This document shows, piece after piece, positions 1 to 8,623 of a DNA stretch of 64,000 bases. The notes under the pieces were generated by a model. That model searched no databases. It saw nothing but the letters and a program-made list of their open reading frames with translations, and was not told the origin of the DNA. Positions within the stretch are counted from its first letter, which is position 1, and the number at the start of each line of letters is the position of its first letter. This DNA is from Emticicia aquatilis (lineage in GTDB: Bacteria > Bacteroidota > Bacteroidia > Cytophagales > Spirosomataceae), in NCBI RefSeq assembly GCF_014644295.1, contig NZ_BMKK01000005.1:513111-577110 (forward strand). The letters run 5' to 3'. The position numbers were made by a program, and so were the translations under genes.

Positions 1-62
1 AATATTGATATAAATTAACCTATTTTACGCAACCATTTAGCTAATAAGTACGTAATTACTCC

Positions 63-644
63 ATGGCGAATAATCTGCCAAATGAAACCCCTGAAGAACT
101 CCTCTATAAAAGCGTGAGAGGCGACCGCAAGAGTCAAGAAAAACTCTATCGGCAGTTCTATGGGTTTGCTATGGGCGTATGTATGCGATATACTCAGAGC
201 CGTGACGAAGCTCTGGAAATCGTAAATGATGGTTTCTTGAAGATTTTTACTAAAGGAGACCAATACGATTCAAAGTTTCCTTTTAAAGCGTGGTTTAGAC
301 GAATTATTGTCAATACCGCTTTGGATTTTTATCGGAGTCAGCAAAAACATTATTTCCACGAAAACATTGAAGAAGCTTACGAAGTTTCTTCAAATGATAG
401 CAGTCCTCTAAGCCAACTCAATCACGAAGAAATCATCGGTCTTGTCCAACGGCTTCCGTCTGGATACAAGATGGTGTTTAATTTATTCGTTATTGATGGT
501 TTTTCGCACGAGGAAATAAGTAATCAACTCGGAATCTCTGTTGGAACATCAAAATCAAACCTTTCACGGGCCCGAGAAGCTCTAAGAAAAATGATTTTGC
601 TTGAAGAAAAGGCTGTACCAAGCCCAAACTTCAAGGACAATTAA
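63..644 (+). CDS. RNA polymerase ECF-type sigma factor (module 1)
   Basis: This 193-residue protein should direct core RNA polymerase to a dedicated promoter set. Sigma-2 lies at about residues 20-95, with the helix DEALEIVNDGFLKIF and the motif FKAWFRRIIVNTAL. Sigma-4 lies at about 125-180, with an HTH around FSHEEISNQLGISVGTSKS and the ending SRAR. It starts at an ATG; no Shine-Dalgarno is seen, as is usual in this phylum. The next gene begins 14 bp downstream, so the two are probably one operon. The factor at 40688-41239 is a close paralogue, sharing the VNTAL and GTSKS...SRAR blocks, and is followed by the same type of partner. The family is certain; the regulon is unknown. Confidence 0.93.
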   Translation: MANNLPNETPEELLYKSVRGDRKSQEKLYRQFYGFAMGVCMRYTQSRDEALEIVNDGFLKIFTKGDQYDSKFPFKAWFRRIIVNTALDFYRSQQKHYFHENIEEAYEVSSNDSSPLSQLNHEEIIGLVQRLPSGYKMVFNLFVIDGFSHEEISNQLGISVGTSKSNLSRAREALRKMILLEEKAVPSPNFKDN

Positions 645-658
645 CCACTTTTTATTAA

Positions 659-2278
659 ATGAACATAAACAAACATGAAATGTCAGATGACGAGTTAGAC
701 CATCTTTTCAGAGAATCAGCTGAAAGCATGGACTTTGACTTTGACCCTGACTCATGGACAAAAATGAGCCAAAAGCTTGATGCGGTTGCACTGCCGCCAT
801 CGAGTGGCCGAGGTGCAAGCCCTTGGCCCAAGCGAAGTTTGTTACTATTGATTGGTTTATTAGTTTTCGTTGGAGGGTATTATTCATTAAAATCTTCAAC
901 AAACCAATCGGGCGAAGCTACGGATAGTGCCACCCAAGCTTCTAAAAATGAAACGACAAATACTGATTCAAAAAAATATGTAGTAACAGACAAAGTAGAT
1001 ACAGACAATTTAAGTAAAAACGAAACTACAAAAGCTGAAGAAAATAAAACCAATAATGAAATAGCCGAAAATACGCCAACAACCAATAAAGAAAATAGAA
1101 CAAAGAACAAAATTTCAACACCGACAACCGAAAATGCTGAAAGTTTTGAGAAAAAGAAAATTGTTGATAAAACGATTGTAACTGAGAAATCTATTTCTAA
1201 AAACTCTGTTGTGAATACGAAAAATCGCACAGCATTGACTAAGAAGTCTTACAAAGAAATTTCAACAAGAAATAGTAGCTCTTCGGTGGTTGTTGAGAGA
1301 AAATTAGTAGAAAAATCGGAGAAAAACAATGTTAATTCGGCTGAAAAAGAGATGTACTCAAGGAATAATGCTGAGGTAATAAAAACGAAGGAAACGAAAA
1401 GTCGAAAACGCAGTACAGAAAATATTCCTTCCTCAAATACTAATGAAGGTATAAATACTTTGGCACAAGGCAACAGCATTCTGAATAATGGTGCAACTCA
1501 ACTATCCAATGCTCCGACGGGGTCTATTATCGAAGAAAACCGTTTAGCTCTTAAAAATCTTGATTTACTTGCACCAAAAGGTACATTTATCAAGTCGAGT
1601 ATAACTTTACCAATAGTTGCGTTTGAAAATCCGCAAACACAAGCACCCATTATTCCCAAAAGTACATCACAGTCATTCAAAAAAGGCTTATATCTCAGAG
1701 TTGGAATTTCACCAGATGTGAGCTTTGTCACGAGTGACGAACTCACCAAGTTTGGTAGCAATTCAGCTATACTTTTGGAGTATCGGTTAAATAAACGATT
1801 GAGTGTACAAAGTGGCGTACTTCGCTCAATGAAGTATTACGATGCTTATCCAGAATCGTACGAATGGCCTTATAACTGGCCTTCACCACCAAAACTTATT
1901 GACATTAATGCCACTTGTAAAATGCTCGATATTCCGCTTAATATCAGATATGACCTTAGCCAAAAGCCACTTTCTCGTTGGTTTGTAAGTTTCGGAGCTA
2001 CGAATTACGTCATGCTTAATGAAAAGTATGTTTATAACTACGAAAACCCCAACGACCCTAAAATCAAGTGGAAAATGTGGCAAGGCAAAACTGGAGCTTA
2101 TTATTTTGGTGTATTGAATTTCTCTGTGGGTTACGAATATCAACTATTCCGCAAACTGAGCATTCAAGCCGAACCGTTTTTCAAAATGCCAATCGCACAA
2201 GTTGGCTTCGGACATGTTAAATTATCGTCGCTGGGCTTATTAGTTTCAGCCAAATATCCGATTTTTACTAACAAATAA
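659..2278 (+). CDS. Envelope-spanning protein: anti-sigma-like head, one TM helix, long linker, C-terminal outer-membrane barrel
   Basis: This protein has 539 residues. Residues 1-58 are acidic and cytoplasmic in character (FDFDPDSWTKMSQKLD). One hydrophobic helix lies at about 59-77, with no signal-peptidase site. A polar Lys/Asn/Ser/Thr/Glu-rich linker covers about 80-330. The last 195 residues resemble a small outer-membrane beta-barrel (aromatic-rich alternating strands such as GLYLRVGISPDV, ending YPIFTNK). The coupling to an ECF sigma factor and this topology match the dual membrane-spanning anti-sigma (Dma) architecture of Bacteroides. By inference the head binds the upstream sigma factor and the barrel senses outer-membrane state. 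It could instead be annotated only as a porin-family barrel protein. The 41283-42845 protein is built the same way. Confidence 0.75.
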   Translation: MNINKHEMSDDELDHLFRESAESMDFDFDPDSWTKMSQKLDAVALPPSSGRGASPWPKRSLLLLIGLLVFVGGYYSLKSSTNQSGEATDSATQASKNETTNTDSKKYVVTDKVDTDNLSKNETTKAEENKTNNEIAENTPTTNKENRTKNKISTPTTENAESFEKKKIVDKTIVTEKSISKNSVVNTKNRTALTKKSYKEISTRNSSSSVVVERKLVEKSEKNNVNSAEKEMYSRNNAEVIKTKETKSRKRSTENIPSSNTNEGINTLAQGNSILNNGATQLSNAPTGSIIEENRLALKNLDLLAPKGTFIKSSITLPIVAFENPQTQAPIIPKSTSQSFKKGLYLRVGISPDVSFVTSDELTKFGSNSAILLEYRLNKRLSVQSGVLRSMKYYDAYPESYEWPYNWPSPPKLIDINATCKMLDIPLNIRYDLSQKPLSRWFVSFGATNYVMLNEKYVYNYENPNDPKIKWKMWQGKTGAYYFGVLNFSVGYEYQLFRKLSIQAEPFFKMPIAQVGFGHVKLSSLGLLVSAKYPIFTNK

Positions 2279-2377
2279 AGTTTTGATTTTTCGGTATAGT
2301 TTTTGCAATTTAGTGTCGTTATAGACCTTCTATAATAATCATTTAAGCAAAATCGTTTTAAGATAAAAATCAATAAA

Positions 2378-2935
2378 ATGAAAAAAATATACCTTTTTAT
2401 AGCATTAATTAGTCTGTCAGGCGGCGTTTTTGCCCAACAAAAGACTGCTTCGGCAAAAAAAGAAGTTGAGTGGCTCACGATTCAAGAAGCATACGCACGC
2501 ACCCAAAAAGAACCTCGCAAAACAATAGTTGATGTTTATACGGCGTGGTGTGGTTGGTGCAAAGTTATGGATAGAGAAACCTACACAAACCCCGAAGTGA
2601 TTGACTATCTGAATAAGAATTTTTATATGGTAAAACTCGACGCTGAGTCGAAACAAGATATAATAATTGGCAATACAAAATACATTTTTGATGCCAACAG
2701 TGGTGCAAATCAAGCAGCGATTGCTCTTTTACAAGGAAAAATGAGTTATCCTACTACTGTGTTTTTAGACGCTCAGTATAATATGATTCAACCATTGCCA
2801 GGGTACTTGAATGCTAAGGCATTTCATGAAATAGTGACTTATTTAGGCGGAGATTATAACAAAAAAGAGCCCTTTGAGCAATATAAAGTAGGTACCTACA
2901 AAGAAGTATTTAAGAATGCTCTACCGAAACTTTAA
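2378..2935 (+). CDS. Secreted thioredoxin-fold protein (CGWC)
   Basis: This 185-residue protein starts with a Sec signal peptide (about 1-20, ending VFAQQ). A thioredoxin-like domain carries the redox motif AWCGWCKVMD near residue 60 and the cis-proline segment SYPTTVFLDAQ near 127. It is likely a periplasmic thiol oxidoreductase of the DUF255/thioredoxin_7 type. It lies 99 bp downstream of the sigma/envelope pair and ends at a strong terminator, so it may be the last gene of that operon. Two further thioredoxin-fold genes follow on the opposite strand. The substrate is unknown. Confidence 0.88.
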   Translation: MKKIYLFIALISLSGGVFAQQKTASAKKEVEWLTIQEAYARTQKEPRKTIVDVYTAWCGWCKVMDRETYTNPEVIDYLNKNFYMVKLDAESKQDIIIGNTKYIFDANSGANQAAIALLQGKMSYPTTVFLDAQYNMIQPLPGYLNAKAFHEIVTYLGGDYNKKEPFEQYKVGTYKEVFKNALPKL

Positions 2936-2957
2936 TTGATTTTGACATATAATAATT

Positions 2958-2992
2958 AGCCCAACTTTCGATTCAGAAAGTTGGGCTTTTAT
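2958..2992 (+). terminator. Rho-independent terminator
   Basis: A perfect 12-bp stem (AGCCCAACTTTC / GAAAGTTGGGCT) with a 6-nt loop is followed by TTTT. It closes the transcript from the thioredoxin gene ending at 2935. Confidence 0.88.
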
Positions 2993-2995
2993 ATT

Positions 2996-3224
2996 GTTTC
3001 ATGGCCTACATCATTTGTCTGAATGTGGCAGCGGGAAAATGAACTTTGTTCACAGCAAGCAATGTTAAGCCTTTTTTTTAGTTTCATGGCTGATTTCTAA
3101 TCAGCAAGAGTTATTTTAGGTTCACCTGAGACTTTACAAAAGTTTGGATTTAGTACTTTATTTGTTCTTTCATGGCTTAACAAAGCATAATGCAAATTTA
3201 GGCTCTAAAACGCATACCAGAACA
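2996..3224. other. Gene-free stretch with three GTTTCATGGC-like decamers about 86 bp apart
   Basis: No gene is visible between the terminator and the hairpin at 3225. The near-identical decamers (G/C)TTTCATGGC begin at 2996, 3081 and 3167, spaced 85 and 86 bp. The sequence between them is only weakly similar. It may be a decayed tandem repeat or a set of regulatory boxes; no function can be assigned. Confidence 0.4.
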
Positions 3225-3260
3225 GCGTAAAAATACCTGTTTTAGCAAGTATTTTTACGC
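3225..3260. terminator. 12-bp hairpin between opposing transcription units
   Basis: GCGTAAAAATAC and its perfect complement GTATTTTTACGC are separated by 12 nt. The T-rich arm and the following ATTTTTAG resemble a plus-strand terminator. The minus-strand gene ending at 3287 would also run into this structure. Confidence 0.5.
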
Positions 3261-3286
3261 ATTTTTAGTTTTGCATCAATACCTAT

Positions 3287-3517
3287 TTAGATTTTTCGCC
3301 TTAGAAGAATAATATCCTCATCCATGTAAGGCCACATGGTTAGCCCGATAAGAGGGTCTTCAACAAAAACTCCTCCATTAGGGATATTCCAATCTATTGC
3401 TTTGGGGCTGTTTGGTTCAATGATTTCTAAGATGACAGTTTGGTATTTCTGTGAATCATGATGAGTAATTTCTACTACGTCACCCAACCTCACCTCTTTT
3501 CCATTTAAGTAGTTCAT
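3287..3517 (-). CDS. Small hypothetical protein
   Basis: This 76-residue protein is not recognised. It has no signal peptide or membrane helix. It begins MNYLNGKEVRLGDVVEI, which resembles a small beta-barrel (SH3-like) fold, and ends in a basic tail LLRRKI. Its ATG overlaps the TGA of the upstream thioredoxin gene in an ATGA junction, so it is translationally coupled to that gene and is a real gene rather than a chance frame. No function is assigned. Confidence 0.6.
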   Translation of the reverse strand: MNYLNGKEVRLGDVVEITHHDSQKYQTVILEIIEPNSPKAIDWNIPNGGVFVEDPLIGLTMWPYMDEDIILLRRKI

Positions 3518-3954
3518 TTATTGCGGCTTACTACAAAATCGGCCTCTTGTACTAATCCTTCGGGCGACATCATTCCTTCAATTCGGTGAATAACTTTTCC
3601 TTCTGGACTAATAAATAAATAAGTAGGATACGAATCTACTCTATAAATAATGCCGACGTTAACCCCTTCAAAAGAATCACCATCTACTTTATAATTCAAG
3701 AAGGTTTTATTGAACTTCTCAGCCACACGAGTATCAATAAAAGTATTTTCATCCATCCACTTACAAGGCCCACACCATGTTGTATATACATCGACAAACA
3801 AGATTTTTTTCTGACTTTTTGCTTGAGCCAGCATCTGTTCCATTGTTTTATCGTTGTTTTTTACGAAACTTATTTGTTTTACATTTCCTCTACCACAGGC
3901 ATACACCAATACAATGAGACACACGATGCTCACTGCTAAAATCATTTTTTTCAT
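3514..3954 (-). CDS. Thioredoxin-fold envelope protein (CGPC)
   Basis: The protein has 146 residues from the ATG at 3954. An upstream ATG at 3987 would add 11 residues before the signal sequence and is less likely. The N-terminus (MKKMILAVSIVCLIVLVYAC) is a signal peptide with a possible lipobox VYAC, so it may be a lipoprotein. The thioredoxin domain has the active site TTWCGPCKWMD and the cis-Pro segment SYPTYLFISPEG. It is predicted to be a periplasm-facing thiol-disulfide exchange protein. It lies downstream of a related gene (4061-5392) on the same strand and is coupled by ATGA to the 76-residue gene. Confidence 0.87.
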   Translation of the reverse strand: MKKMILAVSIVCLIVLVYACGRGNVKQISFVKNNDKTMEQMLAQAKSQKKILFVDVYTTWCGPCKWMDENTFIDTRVAEKFNKTFLNYKVDGDSFEGVNVGIIYRVDSYPTYLFISPEGKVIHRIEGMMSPEGLVQEADFVVSRNK

Positions 3955-4060
3955 TAATAATGCTATTGTTTGCATAATGTCAATCACAAAATCCTTGCCT
4001 TTTTTGGGGTTACTGGAAAAATTAGTTATTGGTTATTGGAAAATCCGTGTTCCACCAAAA

Positions 4061-5392
4061 TCAACTTCGCTTAATATCTTTCAGTGTTTGTTGTAAATCT
4101 TTTGTATCGCCGCCCTCTTTTTTAGCCAATTTAATGGCTCTCTTCTCTGCCTTGATTGCTTCTTTTTTTCTACCAAGCTTACTTAGCAAATTAGCATAGG
4201 TATCCAAATTGGCTGGCGATTCTACCAATTCTATTGCCCGCTCCGACCATTTTAGTGCTTCCTCTAAATCTTTCGGAGTGTTTATCATCTGTACGTAACC
4301 CCAAGCATATTCGTTGAGTTGAAATGAAGTTATTTTTTGAGCGTTATCAGTTAAATTATCTAAAATCATCTTGAACTGGGGCGTAGATTCATCTATGTTT
4401 TTTGCTTTTGCCCCTTCTTTAAAGTTAATGATTTTCATTTGGGTTTCGGCAACTAAGTCCTCTGATGTCTTGGCCATCAATTTTGCGGACTCTTTAGTGG
4501 CAATTTTCTTGAAATTATCTCCATCTCTTGTAATCTTGGCATATTCTAAGCGGAACTGTTTTTCTTCGGCCTCGAACCCCGCTTCGCTATATGAAGTGGC
4601 TCTCACGGCATCAATCAGCCTTTCGAGCAATGCTTTATCTCGGCTATCAACAGCTTTCTTGAATGTATTTCTTTTGGCTTTTGAAATACCATTCAATACA
4701 TATTTTTGCTGTGAAGTTGTCATGTTTAGATACCTATCTAAGGCATCTCGCAAAATCACAAAAGCTTTCGATTCTATCGTTCCGATATTTTCGGAAATGA
4801 GAGCCAGCACTTTCTCTGTTTTGTACAGCGACGTTGGTATTGCGGTCAAATATTCATCTAATAAGGCCGAACTCTCGCTCCCATTGAGGCTTTTTCGTTT
4901 CATGTACTCGTACAGAAAATCAGCATCTCGCTTACCTTCTTTAAATTCTTTTTCCAGTTCGACCGATGATTTATAGCTTTTTCCTGCCACAAGGGCTTTT
5001 TCTGACTCATTAATAAATTTATCGGCTGACATCGCCCCTATCGAACGATAAACCAATTCGCCACCAGCATTTACAAAAAGATAAGTTGGATAGGCAGTAA
5101 TCGCATACGTTTTGGCCAATTCGATGCCTTCTCCTTTTTCGGCATCAATCTTATAATTGATAAACGATTCATTAAATTTTTCACCAACACTGGGGTCAGT
5201 AAAAACCTTCGCCGACATAGTTTTGCAAGGCCCACACCAAGTTGTGTAAATATCAATAAAGATGAGTTTATTTTGTTTTCTGGCTTCACTCAAAATATTA
5301 GCCCATGAGCCTTCGGTAAACTTAATGCCTTTATCATCAGCCGCATACGACGAAAAAGATAGTATTATCAGTAAGTATAAGATTTTATTCAT
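4061..5392 (-). CDS. Secreted thioredoxin-domain protein with helical C-terminal repeat region
   Basis: This 443-residue protein has an N-terminal signal peptide (about 1-18, ending SSYAAD). The thioredoxin domain, at about 25-130, has the active site TTWCGPCKTMS and the cis-Pro segment AYPTYLFVNAGG. About 300 residues of alpha-helical, Lys/Glu-rich sequence follow. The last 80 residues (LNEYAWGYVQ..., ALKWSERAIELVESPANLDTYANLL) look like TPR repeats. It is likely a periplasmic redox protein whose C-terminal helices bind a partner. It is the first gene of the minus-strand run 5392 to 3287, and its active-site region closely resembles that of the 3514-3954 protein. Confidence 0.87.
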   Translation of the reverse strand: MNKILYLLIILSFSSYAADDKGIKFTEGSWANILSEARKQNKLIFIDIYTTWCGPCKTMSAKVFTDPSVGEKFNESFINYKIDAEKGEGIELAKTYAITAYPTYLFVNAGGELVYRSIGAMSADKFINESEKALVAGKSYKSSVELEKEFKEGKRDADFLYEYMKRKSLNGSESSALLDEYLTAIPTSLYKTEKVLALISENIGTIESKAFVILRDALDRYLNMTTSQQKYVLNGISKAKRNTFKKAVDSRDKALLERLIDAVRATSYSEAGFEAEEKQFRLEYAKITRDGDNFKKIATKESAKLMAKTSEDLVAETQMKIINFKEGAKAKNIDESTPQFKMILDNLTDNAQKITSFQLNEYAWGYVQMINTPKDLEEALKWSERAIELVESPANLDTYANLLSKLGRKKEAIKAEKRAIKLAKKEGGDTKDLQQTLKDIKRS

Positions 5393-5614
5393 CGCTTTGT
5401 GTATAAGTAAATTTTTGAATATCTTTTTGAAGGCTCTTTTATAGTGTGGACTAATTAAATTTCAAGCAAAAATCATACGAATATCTACATTCCAAAAAAA
5501 CTTCTACTATTTTTAGGAATATTTTCTTTTGAATTTTGTTTACTATTTGTGGGGCGAGCCGAACGACGGCCGTATCCTATTCACCCGTGAAGCGGAAAGA
5601 TTTTACATTACTTC

Positions 5615-6847
5615 ATGACAACAACCATTATTGAAAATAAAAATTCTCGTCAAGACCTTTGGAATTCGGCAAAAAACTTGGCTTTTCCAACTGCTATTTG
5701 GCGTTTGCCTCGACAAACTGAAAAACATTTTCTGACATCGTTTGGCGAAATACCTCAACAATCAAAAATAGATTTTGAAGAACTTGGTGCTGGCTTTGCT
5801 TTTTCGCCTTTTGTTAACCCTGATGGAAATAAAACTTTCTTTCTGAAAGCCGATTTACACTATATCTTCAATACTAACGGGCCAACTCAAAACGAATTAA
5901 TCAAAGAAGTTATTACACCTTCATCGCTCAATCCTCATTTTGTTGAGTTGATGAATGGTATTCATGATAAACCTGCTGTAAACGGAGTAAAAAATGTAGA
6001 TATTAAGCAAACCTCAAAGCAGGATTTTATAGATTTAGTAGAAAAAGGCATCGCCGAAATAGAGAACGGAGTATTTCAGAAAGTGGTTCTTTCTCGTACT
6101 AAACAAATAATATTACCTGCCGATTTTGATATCATCAGCATATTCGATAAACTCTGCGAAACTTATACCTCGGCTTTTGTTTCGGCAGTTTCATTGCCAC
6201 ATTTAGGTGTTGTTTGGATAGGTGCTTCGCCCGAAACACTTGTGAGTCAAAATTCAAAAGGTATTTTCCGCACGATGGCTTTGGCAGGCACTCAATCGGC
6301 CTATGATGCAGATGGAAATTTAATAAAACCCTCAGAAGCTCTATGGCGACAAAAAGAAATCGAAGAACAGTCGTTTGTGACGAGGTATATCATCAATTGC
6401 CTAAAAAAGATAAGGGTGAGAGAGTTTGAGGAAGAAGGCCCAAAGACAGTTATTGCAGGAAATTTGATGCACCTACGCACCGATATTATTATTGATACAG
6501 TAGCTATCAATTTTCCGCAACTGGCAACCGTCATGCTTGATTTATTGCACCCAACTTCAGCCGTCTGTGGAATGCCTAAAATACCCGCAACGGAGTTTAT
6601 TTTGGCTAATGAAGGTTATGACCGTGAGTTTTATAGTGGCTTCTTAGGGCCAGTAAATATGCAATCGAGCGAAGGGCAAGCAGAATCTCATATTTTTGTA
6701 AATTTACGTACAATGAAATTGCAAGAAAATATAGCTACGCTTTACGCTGGTTGCGGAATAACAGCCGACTCAAGCCCCGAAAAAGAATGGAACGAGACTG
6801 AGATGAAAACCCAAACGCTGGGGAAAGTTCTGAATGCTGAGTTTTGA
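5615..6847 (+). CDS. menF: Isochorismate synthase (chorismate-binding enzyme)
   Basis: This 410-residue protein of the chorismate-binding family converts chorismate to isochorismate, the entry step to menaquinone or catecholate siderophores. The conserved blocks are in order: KVVLSRTK, GASPETLVS, TMALAGTQ, HLRTDI, HPTSAVCGMPK, EFYSGFLGP and, near the end, YAGCGITADSSPEKEWNET. The HPT...CG.P and YSGF blocks favour isochorismate synthase over anthranilate or aminodeoxychorismate synthase. No other menaquinone or siderophore gene is adjacent, so menF rather than entC/dhbC is a guess from what is usual in the phylum. Confidence 0.9.
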   Translation: MTTTIIENKNSRQDLWNSAKNLAFPTAIWRLPRQTEKHFLTSFGEIPQQSKIDFEELGAGFAFSPFVNPDGNKTFFLKADLHYIFNTNGPTQNELIKEVITPSSLNPHFVELMNGIHDKPAVNGVKNVDIKQTSKQDFIDLVEKGIAEIENGVFQKVVLSRTKQIILPADFDIISIFDKLCETYTSAFVSAVSLPHLGVVWIGASPETLVSQNSKGIFRTMALAGTQSAYDADGNLIKPSEALWRQKEIEEQSFVTRYIINCLKKIRVREFEEEGPKTVIAGNLMHLRTDIIIDTVAINFPQLATVMLDLLHPTSAVCGMPKIPATEFILANEGYDREFYSGFLGPVNMQSSEGQAESHIFVNLRTMKLQENIATLYAGCGITADSSPEKEWNETEMKTQTLGKVLNAEF

Positions 6848-6897
6848 GTTCTGAGTGTTTGTTCAGCAAAAAACTTCGCGAAGAAAACTCAGAACTC
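6846..6897. terminator. Inverted repeat between convergent genes
   Basis: The 11-bp arms GAGTTCTGAGT (6846-6856) and ACTCAGAACTC (6887-6897) flank a loop containing CTTCGCGAAG. It lies between the convergent isochorismate synthase and barrel genes and overlaps the former's stop codon. It is probably a bidirectional terminator derived from a short repeated GAACTCA motif, which also appears inside the gene at 26991-28133. Confidence 0.5.
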
Positions 6898-6905
6898 AGA
6901 ACTAT

Positions 6906-8285
6906 TCAATACGAAGTCAATCTAAAATATTTCGGATAACGAGTAAATCTCAGACCCACCGTAAAATCAAGTCGGCTCAAGTCGATGGGTGTAGCTAAGT
7001 TTATCGCACCGCCACCTGCACCAAAATCTAATGCACGCATTTTACCGTAGCTATAACCTGCTTCCAAGCTCAAAATAATATCACGTCCCGTAATATCGTT
7101 GCCGAGTAAGAAATCAATCCCAAGTGTTGCTGATGCACCAAAATCCATTCCTTTAAATGTATAATTAGCATCATTATAAGAGCCTTTATCTTTATAGAAA
7201 TAAACTCCAGGCGAAACTCCCAAAACTACCATTGTTTTGAAATCAATATTCTTACGATAGTAAAAAACTGGACCAACGTATTTAATCGAACGTTTATTTG
7301 AGATACTTCCCGAATCAGGTTTATTCAAAATCTCGTTACGAAAAGCTATATTCTCTGCTTTATTATTAGCCTGAAAATTATTAAACATCAAGCCAAAACC
7401 TATATTATCTCCTGGGAAATAAGCCACATCAGCACCCCAAGTAAACCCTCGAAGAAGTTTTTCTTGATATAAACCATAAGCATTTGTAGTAGGAATTTTG
7501 GCCAACATATTTCCAAAACCACCCTTTGCCCCTACTCTCCATTTCAAAAAGTTACTAAACTCGTTATCTGCCTTTGGAGCAGCCAATGGAGCAACTGCTT
7601 TCTCTTCTTTTTTGGCAATTACTTCTTCTTTTTTAGGCTTTGTTTCCTCTTTCTTTGTTACCACTTTTTTATCATTATCGGTAGCTTTTGGTTTATCTGC
7701 AACTTTTTCTGCTTCTTTTTTAGAAGACGACTCCTTAGCAGTAGCTTTTTCATCTGATTCTGCTACATCATTTGCTTTCTTATCATTTTTCTTCGACTCA
7801 CTCTTTGCTTTGGTAGGTTCGCTCTTGCGAGTATCTACACGCTGAGTTGTGGTGGCATTTTCTTCTCTCGCTCCACCTAAACCTTCAGGCATTTTATTTC
7901 CCTTGGTCACGATGTCGCTCGGATAGAAATTATATTTAAAATCTGATACTAAATTTTTGAAGATTTCATTTCGTAAAACTTTACCCGATGGAGAAAGGTA
8001 CGCATACACAAAACGGTTGGGCGTTTCATCTAAAATTCGACAGCGAATTTTCTCACCTGCTTGGGTCGTAATCTGGTCACGCTGTCCAAATGATTGGGTA
8101 ATCGAAAAACCAAAAACTAAAAAAAGTACAATTATTACTTTGTTTAGTTTAGTATTAAAAATATGATTTTTTGAGGAAAGAATCTCCTCTTTCAAATCAG
8201 GTTCGCTTCTCCATAAAAGCTGGGTTGCGAGAAGTTTATTAACTTTCAGATGAAAATTACGAGTAAAGTCAAACATTTTTTCCAT
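6906..8285 (-). CDS. Envelope barrel protein with unusual N-terminal extension
   Basis: The protein has 459 residues from the ATG at 8285; an ATG at 8339 is also in frame. About 48 polar residues precede a hydrophobic segment (about 49-64) ending SITQSFGQ, which resembles a signal sequence. A small beta domain follows (TTQAGEKIRCRILDETPNRF). A long Lys/Glu/Ala-rich linker covers about 135-235. The C-terminus has beta-barrel character (GFGLMFNNFQ, SLEAGYSYGKMRALDFGAGGGA). It is either a secreted outer-membrane barrel with a mis-set start or a second-type envelope-spanning protein whose N-terminus stays in the cytoplasm. No alternative start codon is visible close to the hydrophobic segment. 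It is divergent from an ECF sigma gene. Confidence 0.7.
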   Translation of the reverse strand: MEKMFDFTRNFHLKVNKLLATQLLWRSEPDLKEEILSSKNHIFNTKLNKVIIVLFLVFGFSITQSFGQRDQITTQAGEKIRCRILDETPNRFVYAYLSPSGKVLRNEIFKNLVSDFKYNFYPSDIVTKGNKMPEGLGGAREENATTTQRVDTRKSEPTKAKSESKKNDKKANDVAESDEKATAKESSSKKEAEKVADKPKATDNDKKVVTKKEETKPKKEEVIAKKEEKAVAPLAAPKADNEFSNFLKWRVGAKGGFGNMLAKIPTTNAYGLYQEKLLRGFTWGADVAYFPGDNIGFGLMFNNFQANNKAENIAFRNEILNKPDSGSISNKRSIKYVGPVFYYRKNIDFKTMVVLGVSPGVYFYKDKGSYNDANYTFKGMDFGASATLGIDFLLGNDITGRDIILSLEAGYSYGKMRALDFGAGGGAINLATPIDLSRLDFTVGLRFTRYPKYFRLTSY

Positions 8286-8357
8286 GATTATATTTATTTC
8301 ACTTGCGTAATAGTGCAAAAATGATACCGAAAAAAACAATGCACTATTAAGGCCTAT

Positions 8358-8382
8358 TAAATATCTGAATATCAGATATTTA
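8358..8382. promoter_or_regulatory. Palindromic operator-like site
   Basis: TAAATATCTG and CAGATATTTA form perfect 10-bp arms with a 5-nt spacer AATAT, placed about 75 bp upstream of the barrel gene start. The symmetry suits a dimeric regulator; no candidate regulator is adjacent other than the ECF system. Confidence 0.4.
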
Positions 8383-8505
8383 CAATTTTAAAATTGAACA
8401 AAACTACTGGTACAGTTTTTGTCCAATATTCTGTATAAAACGATGAAAACGAAATTTCATTTGGATTATTAACAAACCGTTAACTATTTTTTTTATTTCA
8501 AACAC

Positions 8506-8537
8506 TTGACACGAATCATTATTTTTATCTATCTTTC
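8506..8537 (+). promoter_or_regulatory. Bacteroidota-type promoter upstream of the ECF sigma gene
   Basis: TTG (8506-8508), then 21 nt, then TATCTTTC (8530-8537) matches the -33/-7 pattern TTG-N19-21-TAnnTTTG except for the final base. It lies about 85 bp upstream of the ATG at 8624. Confidence 0.45.
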
Positions 8538-8623
8538 GACACAAAACAAAAATTCTTCTACAATTTAAACACAGATATACAATATGGCATAAAGCTCTAC
8601 GTTAACTAAATTGAAATACTGAA

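Larger units (their letters stand above)
8286..8623. other. Divergent intergenic region with palindrome and promoter
   Basis: This AT-rich region separates the divergent barrel gene (minus) and ECF sigma gene (plus). It holds a 10-bp inverted repeat at 8358-8382 and a promoter-like pair at 8506-8537. I see no small gene or RNA. Confidence 0.5.

Noticed and set aside
880..1479. Minus-strand Phe/Val/Leu-rich frames opposite the polar linker of the envelope-spanning protein
   Set aside because: They are mirror frames of the Lys/Asn/Ser/Glu-rich linker; no independent start signals or conservation expected.
4371..4976. 201-residue plus-strand frame
   Set aside because: It is antisense to the thioredoxin/TPR gene, whose signal peptide and CGPC motif are unmistakable.
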